Shown here piece after piece: positions 43,927 to 52,788 of a DNA stretch of 58,280 nucleotides. Origin of the DNA: SZUA-254 sp031379665 (lineage in GTDB: Bacteria; Bacteroidota; Ignavibacteria; UBA10030; SZUA-254); NCBI GenBank assembly GCA_031379665.1, contig JANNFI010000002.1, forward strand, positions 1 through 58,280, given 5' to 3'. Each line of letters begins with the position of its first letter. The first letter of the stretch is position 1. The notes under the pieces were generated by a model. That model saw only the letters and a list, made by a program, of their open reading frames with translations, was not told the DNA's origin and made no database searches. The position numbers and the translations under genes are program-made.

Positions 43927-44772
43927 GTGATCACCCTCTCGAACATCGTCAGGACGTTCGGATCGATCCGCGCGATCGACAACCTCTCCCTTGAAATTCG
44001 GGAAGGGGAGATTCTCGGCCTCCTTGGGCCGAACGGTGCTGGAAAATCCACCCTCATTAGCATCATCGCCGGCCTCCTGGAGCCCGACAGCGGTACCGTG
44101 CGGATCGGCAACGGGAACAGTGGACCCGCTGGTGACGGACGGTCGATGCTCGGCGTCGCCCCCCAGGCACTGGCGTTGTACGACGACCTGAGTGCCGAGG
44201 AGAACCTCTCATTCTTCGGATCACTCTACCGTCTCGACGGAGCGGCGCTTCGTAAACGGCTGGACTGGTCGCTGGAATTCAGCGGGCTCACCGACCGGCG
44301 CCGCGACCGGGTTGGCACCTACTCGGGGGGAATGAAACGGCGCCTGAACCTGGCCGCGGCCCTCCTCCACGATCCGAAGGCGCTCCTCCTCGACGAACCC
44401 ACCGTCGGGGTCGATCCGCAGTCGCGCAATTCCATCTTCGACAGCATCGAAGCGTTGCACGGCGAAGGGAAGACCATCATCTACACGACGCACTATATGG
44501 AAGAGGCGCAGCGACTCTGCGACAGGGTGGCCATCGTCGACCACGGCAGGATGCTCGCGCTCGATACCGTCGACGGCCTCCTGGCTCGCCACGGTGGCAG
44601 GACCGCCGTCGTGACGGGCAACCCCGGCGCCGAGGAGCGGACCGAGACTGACGATCCGGTGGGTGAGCTGATCCGGCTTCGTCAGGCCGGAGTGACGGGC
44701 GATTTCCGCATCGACAAACCCGACCTCGAGTCGGTCTTCCTCCACCTCACCGGCCGCCTCCTGAGGGACTAA
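43927..44772 (+). CDS. ABC-2 type exporter ATP-binding protein
   Basis: A 281-residue ATPase with Walker A GPNGAGKST, Q loop GVAPQALALYDDL, signature YSGGMKRRLN, Walker B LLLDEPTVGVDP and switch TTHYMEEAQRLCD. The close spacing to an ABC-2 permease and the LESVFLHLTG ending are typical of drug/lipid/Nod-factor-type exporters. The start is GTG 43927; alignment begins immediately (MITLSNIVRTFGSI). It is 2 nt from the permease gene. Confidence 0.95.
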   Translation: MITLSNIVRTFGSIRAIDNLSLEIREGEILGLLGPNGAGKSTLISIIAGLLEPDSGTVRIGNGNSGPAGDGRSMLGVAPQALALYDDLSAEENLSFFGSLYRLDGAALRKRLDWSLEFSGLTDRRRDRVGTYSGGMKRRLNLAAALLHDPKALLLDEPTVGVDPQSRNSIFDSIEALHGEGKTIIYTTHYMEEAQRLCDRVAIVDHGRMLALDTVDGLLARHGGRTAVVTGNPGAEERTETDDPVGELIRLRQAGVTGDFRIDKPDLESVFLHLTGRLLRD

Positions 44773-44774
44773 AG

Positions 44775-46055
44775 ATGCTCGAAATCTTCGCACTCGCAAA
44801 AAAAGACCTCCGGCTTCTCGTTCGGGACAAGGGCGGTTTCTTCTTCGCTTTTTTCTTCCCGTTGCTGATGGCCGTGTTCTTCGGGACCGTGTTCTCCGGC
44901 GGCGGAAATGAATCGCGCGCGATGTCTGTCCTGATCGTGGACGAGGATTCCACCGCGAAATCGAAGGCATTCATCGCCGTACTTTCTTCGTCGGCGGAAT
45001 TCAACGTCGAGGTGACGACGTTGGACGACGCGGTCCGGAAAGTGCGCACGGGAAAACGAGTCGCCTACATCGTCATCCTGCGCGGGTTCGGCGAAGCGCG
45101 CGAAAAGATGTTCTGGGGCGAGCCGCCGACGGTCGAGATCGGTGTCGATCCCTCGCGTAGGGCGGAGTCGGGGCTCATTCAGGGCGTGTTGATGAAATAC
45201 GCGGCCGAGGCGATGCAGGAGACGTTTTCGGACCCCGCCATGCTCCGGGGAACGCTTGCGAAGTCGCTCGATACGCTCCGGTCGCCGGCGGCGCGGGAAT
45301 TTGCCGGGCGGGCAAGCCTGCTCAGTCTACTCGACGAATTGGACCGGTTCGTGGCGGATACGACGCGGGACACTTCCTCAGCGGGAGCGTCGAGAGGAAT
45401 CACGCCCCTTCGGATCGTCGAGGCGGCGGTCGTTCGTGAACGGACGGGACCGCAAAACGCCTATGCCGTGAGCTTCCCCCAGGGCATCATTTGGGGAATG
45501 ACGGGTTGTGCCGCGGCATTCGGAATATCGCTGGTCCTCGAACGGACGAGGGGGACGCTCATTCGACTTCGGGTCGCCCCCATCAGCCGGATGCAAATCC
45601 TGGCCGGGAAAGCGCTCGCCTGTTTCCTCGCGACGATCACGATCTCGATTACCCTGCTCCTGATCGGAGCGGTGTTCTTCGGCATCCGGCCCTCCTCGCT
45701 CGCCCACCTCGCCGCCGCGGTGGTCTGTTCGTCGACCGCCTTCGTCGGCATCATGATGTTCCTCTCGGTCCTCGGGAAGACCGAACGATCCGCCGGGGGG
45801 ATCGGGTGGGCGGCGCTCCTGGTGATGTCGATGCTGGGGGGAGGGATGATTCCGCTCTTCATCATGCCCGCCTGGATGCAGACGCTGAGCGGTGTAAGTC
45901 CGATGAAATGGGCGGTGCTTGCGATCGAGGGCGCGCTCTGGCGAAATTTCTCCCTCGGGGAAATGCTGCTTCCTTGCGCCATCCTGCTCGGCATCGGCCT
46001 GATCTCCTTCGGCCTCGGAGTGCGGGCCTTCAAATGGAACCACCGGACGCCGTGA
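44775..46055 (+). CDS. ABC-2 type exporter permease
   Basis: A 426-residue permease. TM1 at about 20-42 (GGFFFAFFFPLLMAVFFGTVF) is followed by a large extracytoplasmic domain to about 235 and then five TM helices with the ABC-2 motif in LERTRGTLIRLRVAPISRMQILAGKALACF. Forms the channel for the ATPase encoded directly upstream. The substrate cannot be told. Confidence 0.93.
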   Translation: MLEIFALAKKDLRLLVRDKGGFFFAFFFPLLMAVFFGTVFSGGGNESRAMSVLIVDEDSTAKSKAFIAVLSSSAEFNVEVTTLDDAVRKVRTGKRVAYIVILRGFGEAREKMFWGEPPTVEIGVDPSRRAESGLIQGVLMKYAAEAMQETFSDPAMLRGTLAKSLDTLRSPAAREFAGRASLLSLLDELDRFVADTTRDTSSAGASRGITPLRIVEAAVVRERTGPQNAYAVSFPQGIIWGMTGCAAAFGISLVLERTRGTLIRLRVAPISRMQILAGKALACFLATITISITLLLIGAVFFGIRPSSLAHLAAAVVCSSTAFVGIMMFLSVLGKTERSAGGIGWAALLVMSMLGGGMIPLFIMPAWMQTLSGVSPMKWAVLAIEGALWRNFSLGEMLLPCAILLGIGLISFGLGVRAFKWNHRTP

Positions 46056-46077
46056 ACGCCCTCGCCGGACGACCCAG

Positions 46078-47088
46078 ATGCCGCAGAGAGTAACCGGACT
46101 CCGGGTCTTCTGCCTGGCGGGCATCCTGGGCGCGGTTCCGGGATGTCTCGAGATCCGGGTCACGACGAACGTCTCCGCGGACGGGTCGAGCGAACGGACC
46201 GTCTCCTTCAAGACCCGTACGAGGATCCTTCCGCAACATTCCTACCCCATTCCTGCCGACTCGTCGTGGGCGGCCGAGTGGAAGGAGACGGGGGAGGAGG
46301 AGATGAAGTATGAGTATACCGCGAGGAAGGCGTTCGCCACGCCGGTAGAGCTCGCGTCGGAGTATCTCAACCAGAATGATACCGGAACCGTGAAACTCAC
46401 CGTTTCGCTCGTGAAGCAATCCGGCTGGTTCTATTCCACGATCGAGTACCGCGAACTATACGTTTTCCGTAACCCGTTCCAGCGGCTGCCCGCTTCGGGC
46501 TACTTCACCGCGGAGGAGATCGAAATCGTCAGGCGAGGCGAAAAGAACGACAGCCTCGGGAAAAAAGTCGAGGAATGGGATTTCAGAAACGTCTTCGAGG
46601 AATTTTATGCCCGGTTGATCGATGGCGTCGGTCCCGGCGATTCGGTGGTGAACGGCGCGTACCTTTCCGTCGCGAAGGACGAAATGTTCCGGCTCGTGAA
46701 GGCGGATACCGTCAAACGCAGCGATGCGAAGCTCCGGAACACCCTGCGCCTGCTCGCCCGGGCGCTCGGGTCGAAAGACGTCTCGCGCTACGAGGCCGTG
46801 GTCGCGAACGTGATCGCCGATGTCGATTCGATGACCGAACGCCGGAAGGTAGAGGACCGGTGGGTCTCCACCGTCGTGATGCCCGGGTCCCTGGTCGCCA
46901 CCAACGGTGAAATCGTCGGCGCGAACGAAGTCCGCTGGAAATTCGAAGCGATGCAGTTGCTGGTGACGGACTATCCGATGGAAGCCACCTCACGCGTGAC
47001 CAACGTCTGGGCGTTCGTGGTGACGGGGCTGGCCGGCCTGTTCCTGCTGGTTCCGGGCATCCTGATGCTGGTTCGACGACGGGCCTGA
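46078..47088 (+). CDS. Membrane-anchored exported protein, lipobox and C-terminal TM
   Basis: A 336-residue protein with an N-terminal leader and probable lipobox (GAVPGC, Cys22), a predicted extracytoplasmic body of about 280 residues, and a C-terminal TM segment (VWAFVVTGLAGLFLLVPGILML) ending in RRR. The start of the body (LEIRVTTNVSADGSSERTVSFK) resembles LppM-like lipoproteins. It lies 22 nt after the ABC permease, so it may be an accessory of that exporter. No enzymatic motif is visible. Confidence 0.75.
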   Translation: MPQRVTGLRVFCLAGILGAVPGCLEIRVTTNVSADGSSERTVSFKTRTRILPQHSYPIPADSSWAAEWKETGEEEMKYEYTARKAFATPVELASEYLNQNDTGTVKLTVSLVKQSGWFYSTIEYRELYVFRNPFQRLPASGYFTAEEIEIVRRGEKNDSLGKKVEEWDFRNVFEEFYARLIDGVGPGDSVVNGAYLSVAKDEMFRLVKADTVKRSDAKLRNTLRLLARALGSKDVSRYEAVVANVIADVDSMTERRKVEDRWVSTVVMPGSLVATNGEIVGANEVRWKFEAMQLLVTDYPMEATSRVTNVWAFVVTGLAGLFLLVPGILMLVRRRA

Positions 47089-47129
47089 ACGCCCGAATTT
47101 CAGGCGTTTCGAGCGATGGGTGGATCCGG

Positions 47130-47158
47130 TTGACAGCCTCGGAAAATCTCTTTACGTT
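47130..47158 (+). promoter_or_regulatory. Predicted promoter of the STAS gene
   Basis: TTGACA (47130-47135), 17 bp, TACGTT (47153-47158), about 65 bp before the STAS ATG. Confidence 0.6.
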
Positions 47159-47225
47159 CGAAAAGCCGGAGTGGCCCGTGCCCCAAGACCCTCCCGGGAC
47201 GGGAACCACCGGTCACGGAGGTTTG

Positions 47226-47639
47226 ATGGACATCTCCAGCACCAAGATCGGCGGCTTCGACGTCGTCACCCTCGAAGGTGAATTCCTCACCGAACCGGAA
47301 CAGAACGATTTCAGGACGTTTGTGCGAGGCCTCGTGAGTGACGGGGCTGGGCACCTCGTCATCGACCTCGGCGCCATCCGCCATATCAACAGTTGTGGCC
47401 TGGGGTCGCTGGTTTGTGCCCTGATAATGATGAAGAAGGTCGGCGGCGACTTCAGGATCACTGGCGTCAATCGGGATGTTGGCAAGATCCTCGAGCTCAC
47501 CCGTCTGGATACGGTGTTCCGGATCTACGATGGGATCCGGGAGGCGACCGGGGATCGGATCGCTCATCGTCAGCAGGGTGATGGCAAAGAAGCGTCTGAA
47601 GCGCCCCGGGAAACCGGCCTGAGCGGTCCTGCCCTCTAA
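47226..47639 (+). CDS. STAS-domain protein (anti-sigma factor antagonist-like)
   Basis: A 137-residue single STAS domain with a short polar tail. ATG 47226 is chosen since GGAGG lies 4 nt upstream; the frame is open further upstream but covers the promoter. Family members bind a serine-kinase anti-sigma factor and are controlled by phosphorylation of a Ser in the D-S-S-G loop. Here the loop is I-N-S-C-G-L-G, with Cys in one of the two Ser positions, so the usual switch may be absent or redox-based. No anti-sigma factor or phosphatase gene is nearby. Its stop overlaps the end of the convergent epimerase-like gene by 2 nt. Confidence 0.88.
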   Translation: MDISSTKIGGFDVVTLEGEFLTEPEQNDFRTFVRGLVSDGAGHLVIDLGAIRHINSCGLGSLVCALIMMKKVGGDFRITGVNRDVGKILELTRLDTVFRIYDGIREATGDRIAHRQQGDGKEASEAPRETGLSGPAL

Positions 47640-49099
47640 CGGGTAGGCGAGGATTCGCTCCCGATCCGTTCTTCCTTCCGCGCCAGCTCTGCGATAGTCT
47701 TGATGAGGCCCCTGAATACGAAGAAATGGATCGGGATGATGCTGTACCAGTAGAACAACCCGAAGAGTCCATGGGGATAATAGATCGCCCGTTGGACCAT
47801 GCGGGTCATTCCATCGGCATACGGCGTGATGGTGAATTCGAGCCAGGCGTGGCCCCACACGATCATCTCAGCGCGAAGAAGCAGTTTCCTCCCCGGCTCA
47901 TAGCCCTCGACCCTCCAGAAATCGACCGTTTCCCCGACTTGCAGCATCGTGGGATGGCGTCGTCCGCGCCTCAACCCCACGCCGCCAAGCTGTTTGTCGA
48001 TGAAGCCCCTGATCCGCCACAACCAGTTCGCGTAATACCATCCGCGGTCTCCACCGATTGAGGCGATGACCCGGAATAAGCGTTCGGGGGTGACAATCAG
48101 GTCGACAACGCGTTTATCTGTCAGGAGGTGAGAAGGGTCGATGGTATCGAGGATCCTCGGGGGATCCTGACCCGACTCCGCCCATGTTGATTCCACCCGA
48201 ATCTGCCGTACCGCCTCGAGTGCGCGCTCCACGGCCTCGGAGAATCCTCCCGGTCGAAAATTGAAAAGGTCCATACCCGATCCGTCTTCACAGACGGTTT
48301 CATGTCGGAGGCTTTCCACCAGGACGCGGGCGAGAGGCATCGGGATGGGTGAAACCAGGTTGACCCAGTAGGAAGAGAGGCGCGGGGTCAGCACGGGAAC
48401 GGTGAGAATGTATCTGTGCAGTCCGAGCACCTTGGCGATCCGCAGCATCATATCGCGGTAGGTAAGCACCTCCGGCCCGCCGATGTCGATCGCCCTGCCC
48501 GTGGTTCCGGGAATTCCGAGGCAGTCGATGAGGTAGCGGAGGACATCCCTGATGGATATCGGTTGGGTGCGGATCAAGACCCATTTCGGACAAACCATCG
48601 CCGGAAGGCGGTTCACGAGATGGTGGATCATCTCGAATGAGGCGCTGCCTGAGCCGATGATAATCGCCGCCCGGAATTCCGTGACCGGGACCTTTCCAGA
48701 GCGAAGGATATCACCGACTTCATGTCGGCTCCGCAGATGAGAGGATGTCACTTCGTCCTTCTTTCCGAGCCCGCCCAGGTAGATGATCCTCCCGACACCC
48801 GCCCTGGACGCGGCCCCTGCGGTGTTACCCGCTGCTCTCCGGTCGCGGTCCTCGAATTTCGCCTCGCCGGCGGCCATCGAATGGACAAGGTAATAAATCG
48901 CTTCGATCCCTGCGCAGGCGCGGTCCAGATCTGCCGGGTTCAATACGTCGCCAGTCAAGATCTCAACGCCAGTCCAACCCCTCGACTCTGCCTTCTCCGG
49001 ATTTCTGGCCATCACCCGGACGGAGTGGCCCGCTCCGGCGAGCCGTGGAACCAGCCGCCCGCCGATGTACCCCGTAGCGCCGAGGATCAGTATGTTCAT
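47636..49099 (-). CDS. NAD(P)-binding extended SDR with C-terminal DUF2867/SRPBCC-like domain
   Basis: A 487-residue protein. The N-terminal part (1-300) is an atypical extended SDR (LGATGYIGGRLVPRLAGAGHSVRVMARNPEKA, YYLVHSM, IIYLGGLG, FRAAIIIGSGSASFEMIHHLV, IDIGGPEVLTYRDMM). The C-terminal part (about 330-487) is a DUF2867 helix-grip domain with two hydrophobic stretches (YYPHGLFGLFYWYSIIPIHFFVF). The family is common; its role is unknown, with oxidoreductase or quinone/lipid binding suggested. ATG 49099 is chosen, since the Rossmann fold begins at once. Confidence 0.88.
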   Translation of the reverse strand: MNILILGATGYIGGRLVPRLAGAGHSVRVMARNPEKAESRGWTGVEILTGDVLNPADLDRACAGIEAIYYLVHSMAAGEAKFEDRDRRAAGNTAGAASRAGVGRIIYLGGLGKKDEVTSSHLRSRHEVGDILRSGKVPVTEFRAAIIIGSGSASFEMIHHLVNRLPAMVCPKWVLIRTQPISIRDVLRYLIDCLGIPGTTGRAIDIGGPEVLTYRDMMLRIAKVLGLHRYILTVPVLTPRLSSYWVNLVSPIPMPLARVLVESLRHETVCEDGSGMDLFNFRPGGFSEAVERALEAVRQIRVESTWAESGQDPPRILDTIDPSHLLTDKRVVDLIVTPERLFRVIASIGGDRGWYYANWLWRIRGFIDKQLGGVGLRRGRRHPTMLQVGETVDFWRVEGYEPGRKLLLRAEMIVWGHAWLEFTITPYADGMTRMVQRAIYYPHGLFGLFYWYSIIPIHFFVFRGLIKTIAELARKEERIGSESSPTR

Positions 49100-49154
49100 C
49101 GCGTGACCATTGAGAGGTCAATATACCAAAACCGGGCTCCAATGGCGCGCGGAT

Positions 49155-49510
49155 TGTTACGCAGAAGGGATGGAAACCCCGCCCGTGACCTCCAGGATCC
49201 TCGCGGCGCATCGGAGATCGTGGATCCCCGACCCTTCGCGGTCAATTCGATAGCGGAGACATTTGCCCGATATCCGAAAATCGGAGTGCTCCTCCCGGCG
49301 ATGGGGTACGGGGAGGCGCAGGTGCGCGATCTCGAGCGGACCATCGACCGGGTCGAGTGTGACGGGGTCATCATCGGTACTCCGATCGATCTAAGGAGGG
49401 TGATAAAAATCAACAAACCGTCGACGAGGGTAAACTACGAACTCGCCGAAATCACACGGCCGGGGCTCTCCGAGATCCTGGATGAGTTCCTGAGAAATCA
49501 TTCCGACTGA
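49155..49510 (+). pseudogene. 3' remnant of a cyclic 2,3-diphosphoglycerate synthetase-like GTPase gene
   Basis: The frame ending at 49510 encodes about 105 residues that match the extreme C-terminus of the roughly 440-residue cyclic 2,3-diphosphoglycerate synthetase-like family: SEIVDPRPFAVNSIAETF, IGVLLPAMGYGEAQVRDLE, GTPIDLRRVIKINKPSTRV. The P-loop part is absent. Upstream of about 49205 a matching fragment (ILAAHR) appears in another frame, so decay includes a small indel. There is no start codon with a ribosome site; the frame continues back only as antisense to the neighbouring SDR gene. This explains most of the 505-bp gap between 49100 and 49604. Confidence 0.7.
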
Positions 49511-49604
49511 CGGGGCGGAGGGAGGGGCGCGTCCCGCATTGCATTTAGGCGGTGATTTCTTTATAATAAAGCTATCTGCATGACCTTTTTTTGCCGATAG
49601 CCTC

Positions 49605-52025
49605 ATGATCACCTCCCCGGTGAGATTTTTCCTTCTCCCCGCCATCGCGGGACTGCTCACATTTTCAGGCTGCGCCACCTACCGGAACGCCACCGCGTAC
49701 TTCAACACGTATTACAACGCCTCGAAGCTCTACGATGAGGCCGTCGCCGACATGATGAAATCGCCGCAGGCCGGCCGGGACAGCAACTATTTCGCCCCGT
49801 ACAAGCTTCCCCAGCCGGTCATCGCGAAGTTTGAGAGAGTCATTGAGAAGGGCTCGCGCGTCATTCAGTTTCACGGTGAAAGCGGTTACGTCGAAGACGC
49901 GATCCTGATGATCGGCAGGTCGTATCTCTTTCAAAACGAGACCGAATCGGCCGCTGCGAAGTTCCGCGAACTGCTGGACAATTTTCCTGAGAGTGATCAG
50001 AGGGTCGTCGCGAGGCTCTGGCTCGCGAGGGCGCTCTATCAGGGGGGAAATGAGGATGAAGCCGTCGCGGTCGCGAAGGAGCTCAGTGCGCCGGCCGACG
50101 GTAGCGATGCGCCGGAGGTCCCGGGCGACGTCATCCTGGAGGCGGTAATGCTCGAGGCCCAGATCTACTCAGACCGTGGGGACTTCGCCCAGGCCGCCGA
50201 AGCGCTCGGACGTTCGGTGGCGATGGATGGTGAAGACCGGCTTAAGGCGATCGCGCAGTACCAGCTCGGTGCCGTGTATGAAGAGACGGGGGACTACGTC
50301 CGGGCTGCGGAAGCTTTCGGACTCGTGGGCGAGTATAACCCGACCCCGTCGATGAATTTCAATGCCAGGCTGCGGCGGGGGGTGATGCTTTCCCTGGCCG
50401 GCAGTCCTGACGGAGCGCTCGAGACCTTCGACGAGGTCATCGCGTGGCGCCTCGAGCCATACCAGTTCGCGCTCGTCGATCTCGAAATTGCAAACGCCTA
50501 CTGGGAGAAAGGCGATTCCGCGGCCGCCTTCACCCTCTTCGAAATCATCGACTCGACCTATAAGAATACCGACGCCTCCGCACGCAGCTACTTCAAGCGA
50601 GGCGAGATCCTTGAAAAGCAGTATCGGGATCTTCCGGGTGCGAGGAAGTTTTTTGAAAAGGCCAAATCGGAATTTCCTGCATCGGCCATTACCCCACGGG
50701 CCGTCGCGCGTTTCGCGTCCCTCGAGCGTTACTTCAAGACCGCCGATGGTCTTTCGAAGGACGATAGCACCCTCCGGAACCATCTCAATCCGGACACCCT
50801 TGGTTCGCCGGCTGATACGTCGGCACACGTGGCAGGCGGCTTGCCTGATACGTCGACCGGCGCGGTCAGGTTCAACTGGACCGGTCCCGAGGACTTCGCA
50901 GCGGACTCCGTCATCCCCGAGACGGTCAATCGTGCTCCCCCGACTATGACCGCGTCCGACAATCTTAGCATGCGATCCATCAGGAGCAGGCCCCGACACC
51001 TCGTACAGGACCCCGACTATCCGGATGAGGGGAGTCCCGACGGCGAAGGGGCGTCGCCCGAACCCGCAGATGCGGCCCTCGCAGGGAATGCGGTCGCGAA
51101 GGAGGGCAATCAATCCGCGGCGGCAAAACCGGGGAAACCGGCGGCCCAGACACCGCTACCGCCCGACGGGCTCCGCATGCGGATAGCCGAAGGTCATTAC
51201 GAACTCGGCGGCATTTTCCTCCTCGATCTCGACCTCCCCGACTCCGCCCTCGTGCACTACGAAACCCTCGTCGGGAAATACCCGGAATCACCGCTCGTTC
51301 CCAAGGCACTCTACGCGATGTCGGAAGCGTACAGGATCTTCGATGACAGCGTGGCGGTCGATTCACTCTACGACAAACTCCTCACCAGGTATCCCGAGAC
51401 AGAGTACGCGGACCAGGTCAGGAAACTGCGCGGGCTCGACACCGCCGCCGCCGTCGAGAGTTCCGAGTCGATCCGGTACAAGAAAGCCGAAGCGGCGTTG
51501 AATGGAGGCGATCCCACCCTTGCGCTGGCCGAGTTCAAGTCGCTCGCTGGCGATTCGCGGGACACACTCGTCTCCCCCAAGGCCTGCTACGCCGTCGGCT
51601 GGATTTACGAAAACTCGCTGATCGACCTGGACAGTGCCGACGCGTGGTACCGGAAACTCATCAAGGACTATCCTGCGTCGGTCTATGCGGACAATGCGGA
51701 ACCGAAGGTCGCGGTCCGCGGGGATACCGCGATGCTGGAAGACTACGTGAAGGTCAAGCGGATCGAGGCGGTGCCCAAACCCCATAAAATAAATCCGGGT
51801 CAGCCTTCTAGCCGGGCAACGCCGGGTAAGGACGGCGCCCTTCCGCCAGCCAGCGAGATCGCCAAACCTCCGATCGATCCGGACGCGGACGAATATTACA
51901 ATCCGGCCGAAGACGAGGAGGAGGAGGAAGTCGATCCGGACGCTGAACCGACCGATCCGGACGATCCGGGCAGGTCGGCAGGATTGATGATCCCAGGGAC
52001 ATCGACGATCGCCCGTCCCGTATGA
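49605..52025 (+). CDS. TPR lipoprotein, PorW/SprE-like (type IX secretion accessory)
   Basis: An 806-residue lipoprotein: lipobox LTFSGC, then YRNATAYFNTYYNASKLYDEAVADM, the start typical of the T9SS proteins PorW/SprE. About eight TPR-like helical pairs occupy residues 90-390 and 520-720 (VEDAILMIGRSYLFQNETESAAAKFRELLDNFPES is one). A low-complexity Pro/Ser/Asp-rich linker lies at about 390-510, and the C-terminus is very acidic (DEEEEEVDPDAEPTDPDDPG). In Bacteroidota PorW/SprE is needed for type IX secretion, which agrees with the sorting domain at 8130-8390. Its stop overlaps pyrK by ATGA. Confidence 0.82.
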   Translation: MITSPVRFFLLPAIAGLLTFSGCATYRNATAYFNTYYNASKLYDEAVADMMKSPQAGRDSNYFAPYKLPQPVIAKFERVIEKGSRVIQFHGESGYVEDAILMIGRSYLFQNETESAAAKFRELLDNFPESDQRVVARLWLARALYQGGNEDEAVAVAKELSAPADGSDAPEVPGDVILEAVMLEAQIYSDRGDFAQAAEALGRSVAMDGEDRLKAIAQYQLGAVYEETGDYVRAAEAFGLVGEYNPTPSMNFNARLRRGVMLSLAGSPDGALETFDEVIAWRLEPYQFALVDLEIANAYWEKGDSAAAFTLFEIIDSTYKNTDASARSYFKRGEILEKQYRDLPGARKFFEKAKSEFPASAITPRAVARFASLERYFKTADGLSKDDSTLRNHLNPDTLGSPADTSAHVAGGLPDTSTGAVRFNWTGPEDFAADSVIPETVNRAPPTMTASDNLSMRSIRSRPRHLVQDPDYPDEGSPDGEGASPEPADAALAGNAVAKEGNQSAAAKPGKPAAQTPLPPDGLRMRIAEGHYELGGIFLLDLDLPDSALVHYETLVGKYPESPLVPKALYAMSEAYRIFDDSVAVDSLYDKLLTRYPETEYADQVRKLRGLDTAAAVESSESIRYKKAEAALNGGDPTLALAEFKSLAGDSRDTLVSPKACYAVGWIYENSLIDLDSADAWYRKLIKDYPASVYADNAEPKVAVRGDTAMLEDYVKVKRIEAVPKPHKINPGQPSSRATPGKDGALPPASEIAKPPIDPDADEYYNPAEDEEEEEVDPDAEPTDPDDPGRSAGLMIPGTSTIARPV

Positions 52026-52786
52026 ACCAGGGGTTCTTCCGATGCGAATCGGTACGTGAAATTGCGCCGAACATTTACATCCTGACTCTTCACGCGCCGG
52101 AGATCGCGGAGCGCACGAACCCCGGACAATTCCTGAACATCAGGACGGGGGACAACTTCATTCCGCTTCTGCGGCGTCCCTTCAGCGTCTATCACCGTGA
52201 CGGTGCGCGGCTCCAGATCATCTTCAGCGTCGTCGGCGCCGGCACGAAAATCCTCGCGTCCTCATCGGTGGGACATCCTCTCGATGTGATCGGCCCCCTG
52301 GGGAACCCCTTCGGCGTCAGCGGCGATTTCGAAGAAGCGATCCTCGTGGCCGGCGGGCTCGGGGTGGCCCCGATGCCCATCCTGACCGCCGAACTCAAAA
52401 AAGAGGGAAAGGCGATCCGGACATTCCTCGGCGCGCGGAACGAAACGCAGATCGTCCGACGCCACCTCGAGCAGGTATCCGTGGCCACCGACGACGGCTC
52501 GGACGGACACCGGGGCACCGTCGTCGACCTTCTGCGGAACTGGCTTCCCGGGGCGCCGAAACGCTCCCGGAAGATTTTCGCCTGCGGTCCTACGCCGATG
52601 CTCCGCGCGCTCTCACTCCTTGCCGGGGAATTCTCCGTCGCCTGTGAGCTCTCGCTCGAGAGCCCGATGGCATGCGGGATCGGCATTTGCCAGGGATGCC
52701 CGGTGGAATTGAGGGACGGCGCGAAAAAATATGCACTCATCTGCAGGGACGGAACCGTGTTCAACAGCAACGACGTGGTGCTCTGA
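52022..52786 (+). CDS. pyrK: Dihydroorotate dehydrogenase B, electron transfer subunit
   Basis: PyrK carries electrons from the PyrD flavin through a [2Fe-2S] cluster and FAD to NAD. At 254 residues it is of normal length. The FAD motif LLRRPFSVYH, the NAD-binding stretch VAGGLGVAPMPIL with ACGPTPMLRAL, and the cluster cysteines MACGIGICQGCPVE and LICRDG are all present. It overlaps the PorW-like gene by ATGA and lies 2 nt before pyrD, with which it forms a heterotetramer. Confidence 0.95.
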   Translation: MNQGFFRCESVREIAPNIYILTLHAPEIAERTNPGQFLNIRTGDNFIPLLRRPFSVYHRDGARLQIIFSVVGAGTKILASSSVGHPLDVIGPLGNPFGVSGDFEEAILVAGGLGVAPMPILTAELKKEGKAIRTFLGARNETQIVRRHLEQVSVATDDGSDGHRGTVVDLLRNWLPGAPKRSRKIFACGPTPMLRALSLLAGEFSVACELSLESPMACGIGICQGCPVELRDGAKKYALICRDGTVFNSNDVVL

Positions 52787-52788
52787 CG

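Noticed and set aside
48722..49150. Full length of the plus-strand frame that ends at 49510
   Set aside because: Only its last 105 or so codons resemble a protein family; the earlier part is antisense to the epimerase-like gene and has no ribosome site.
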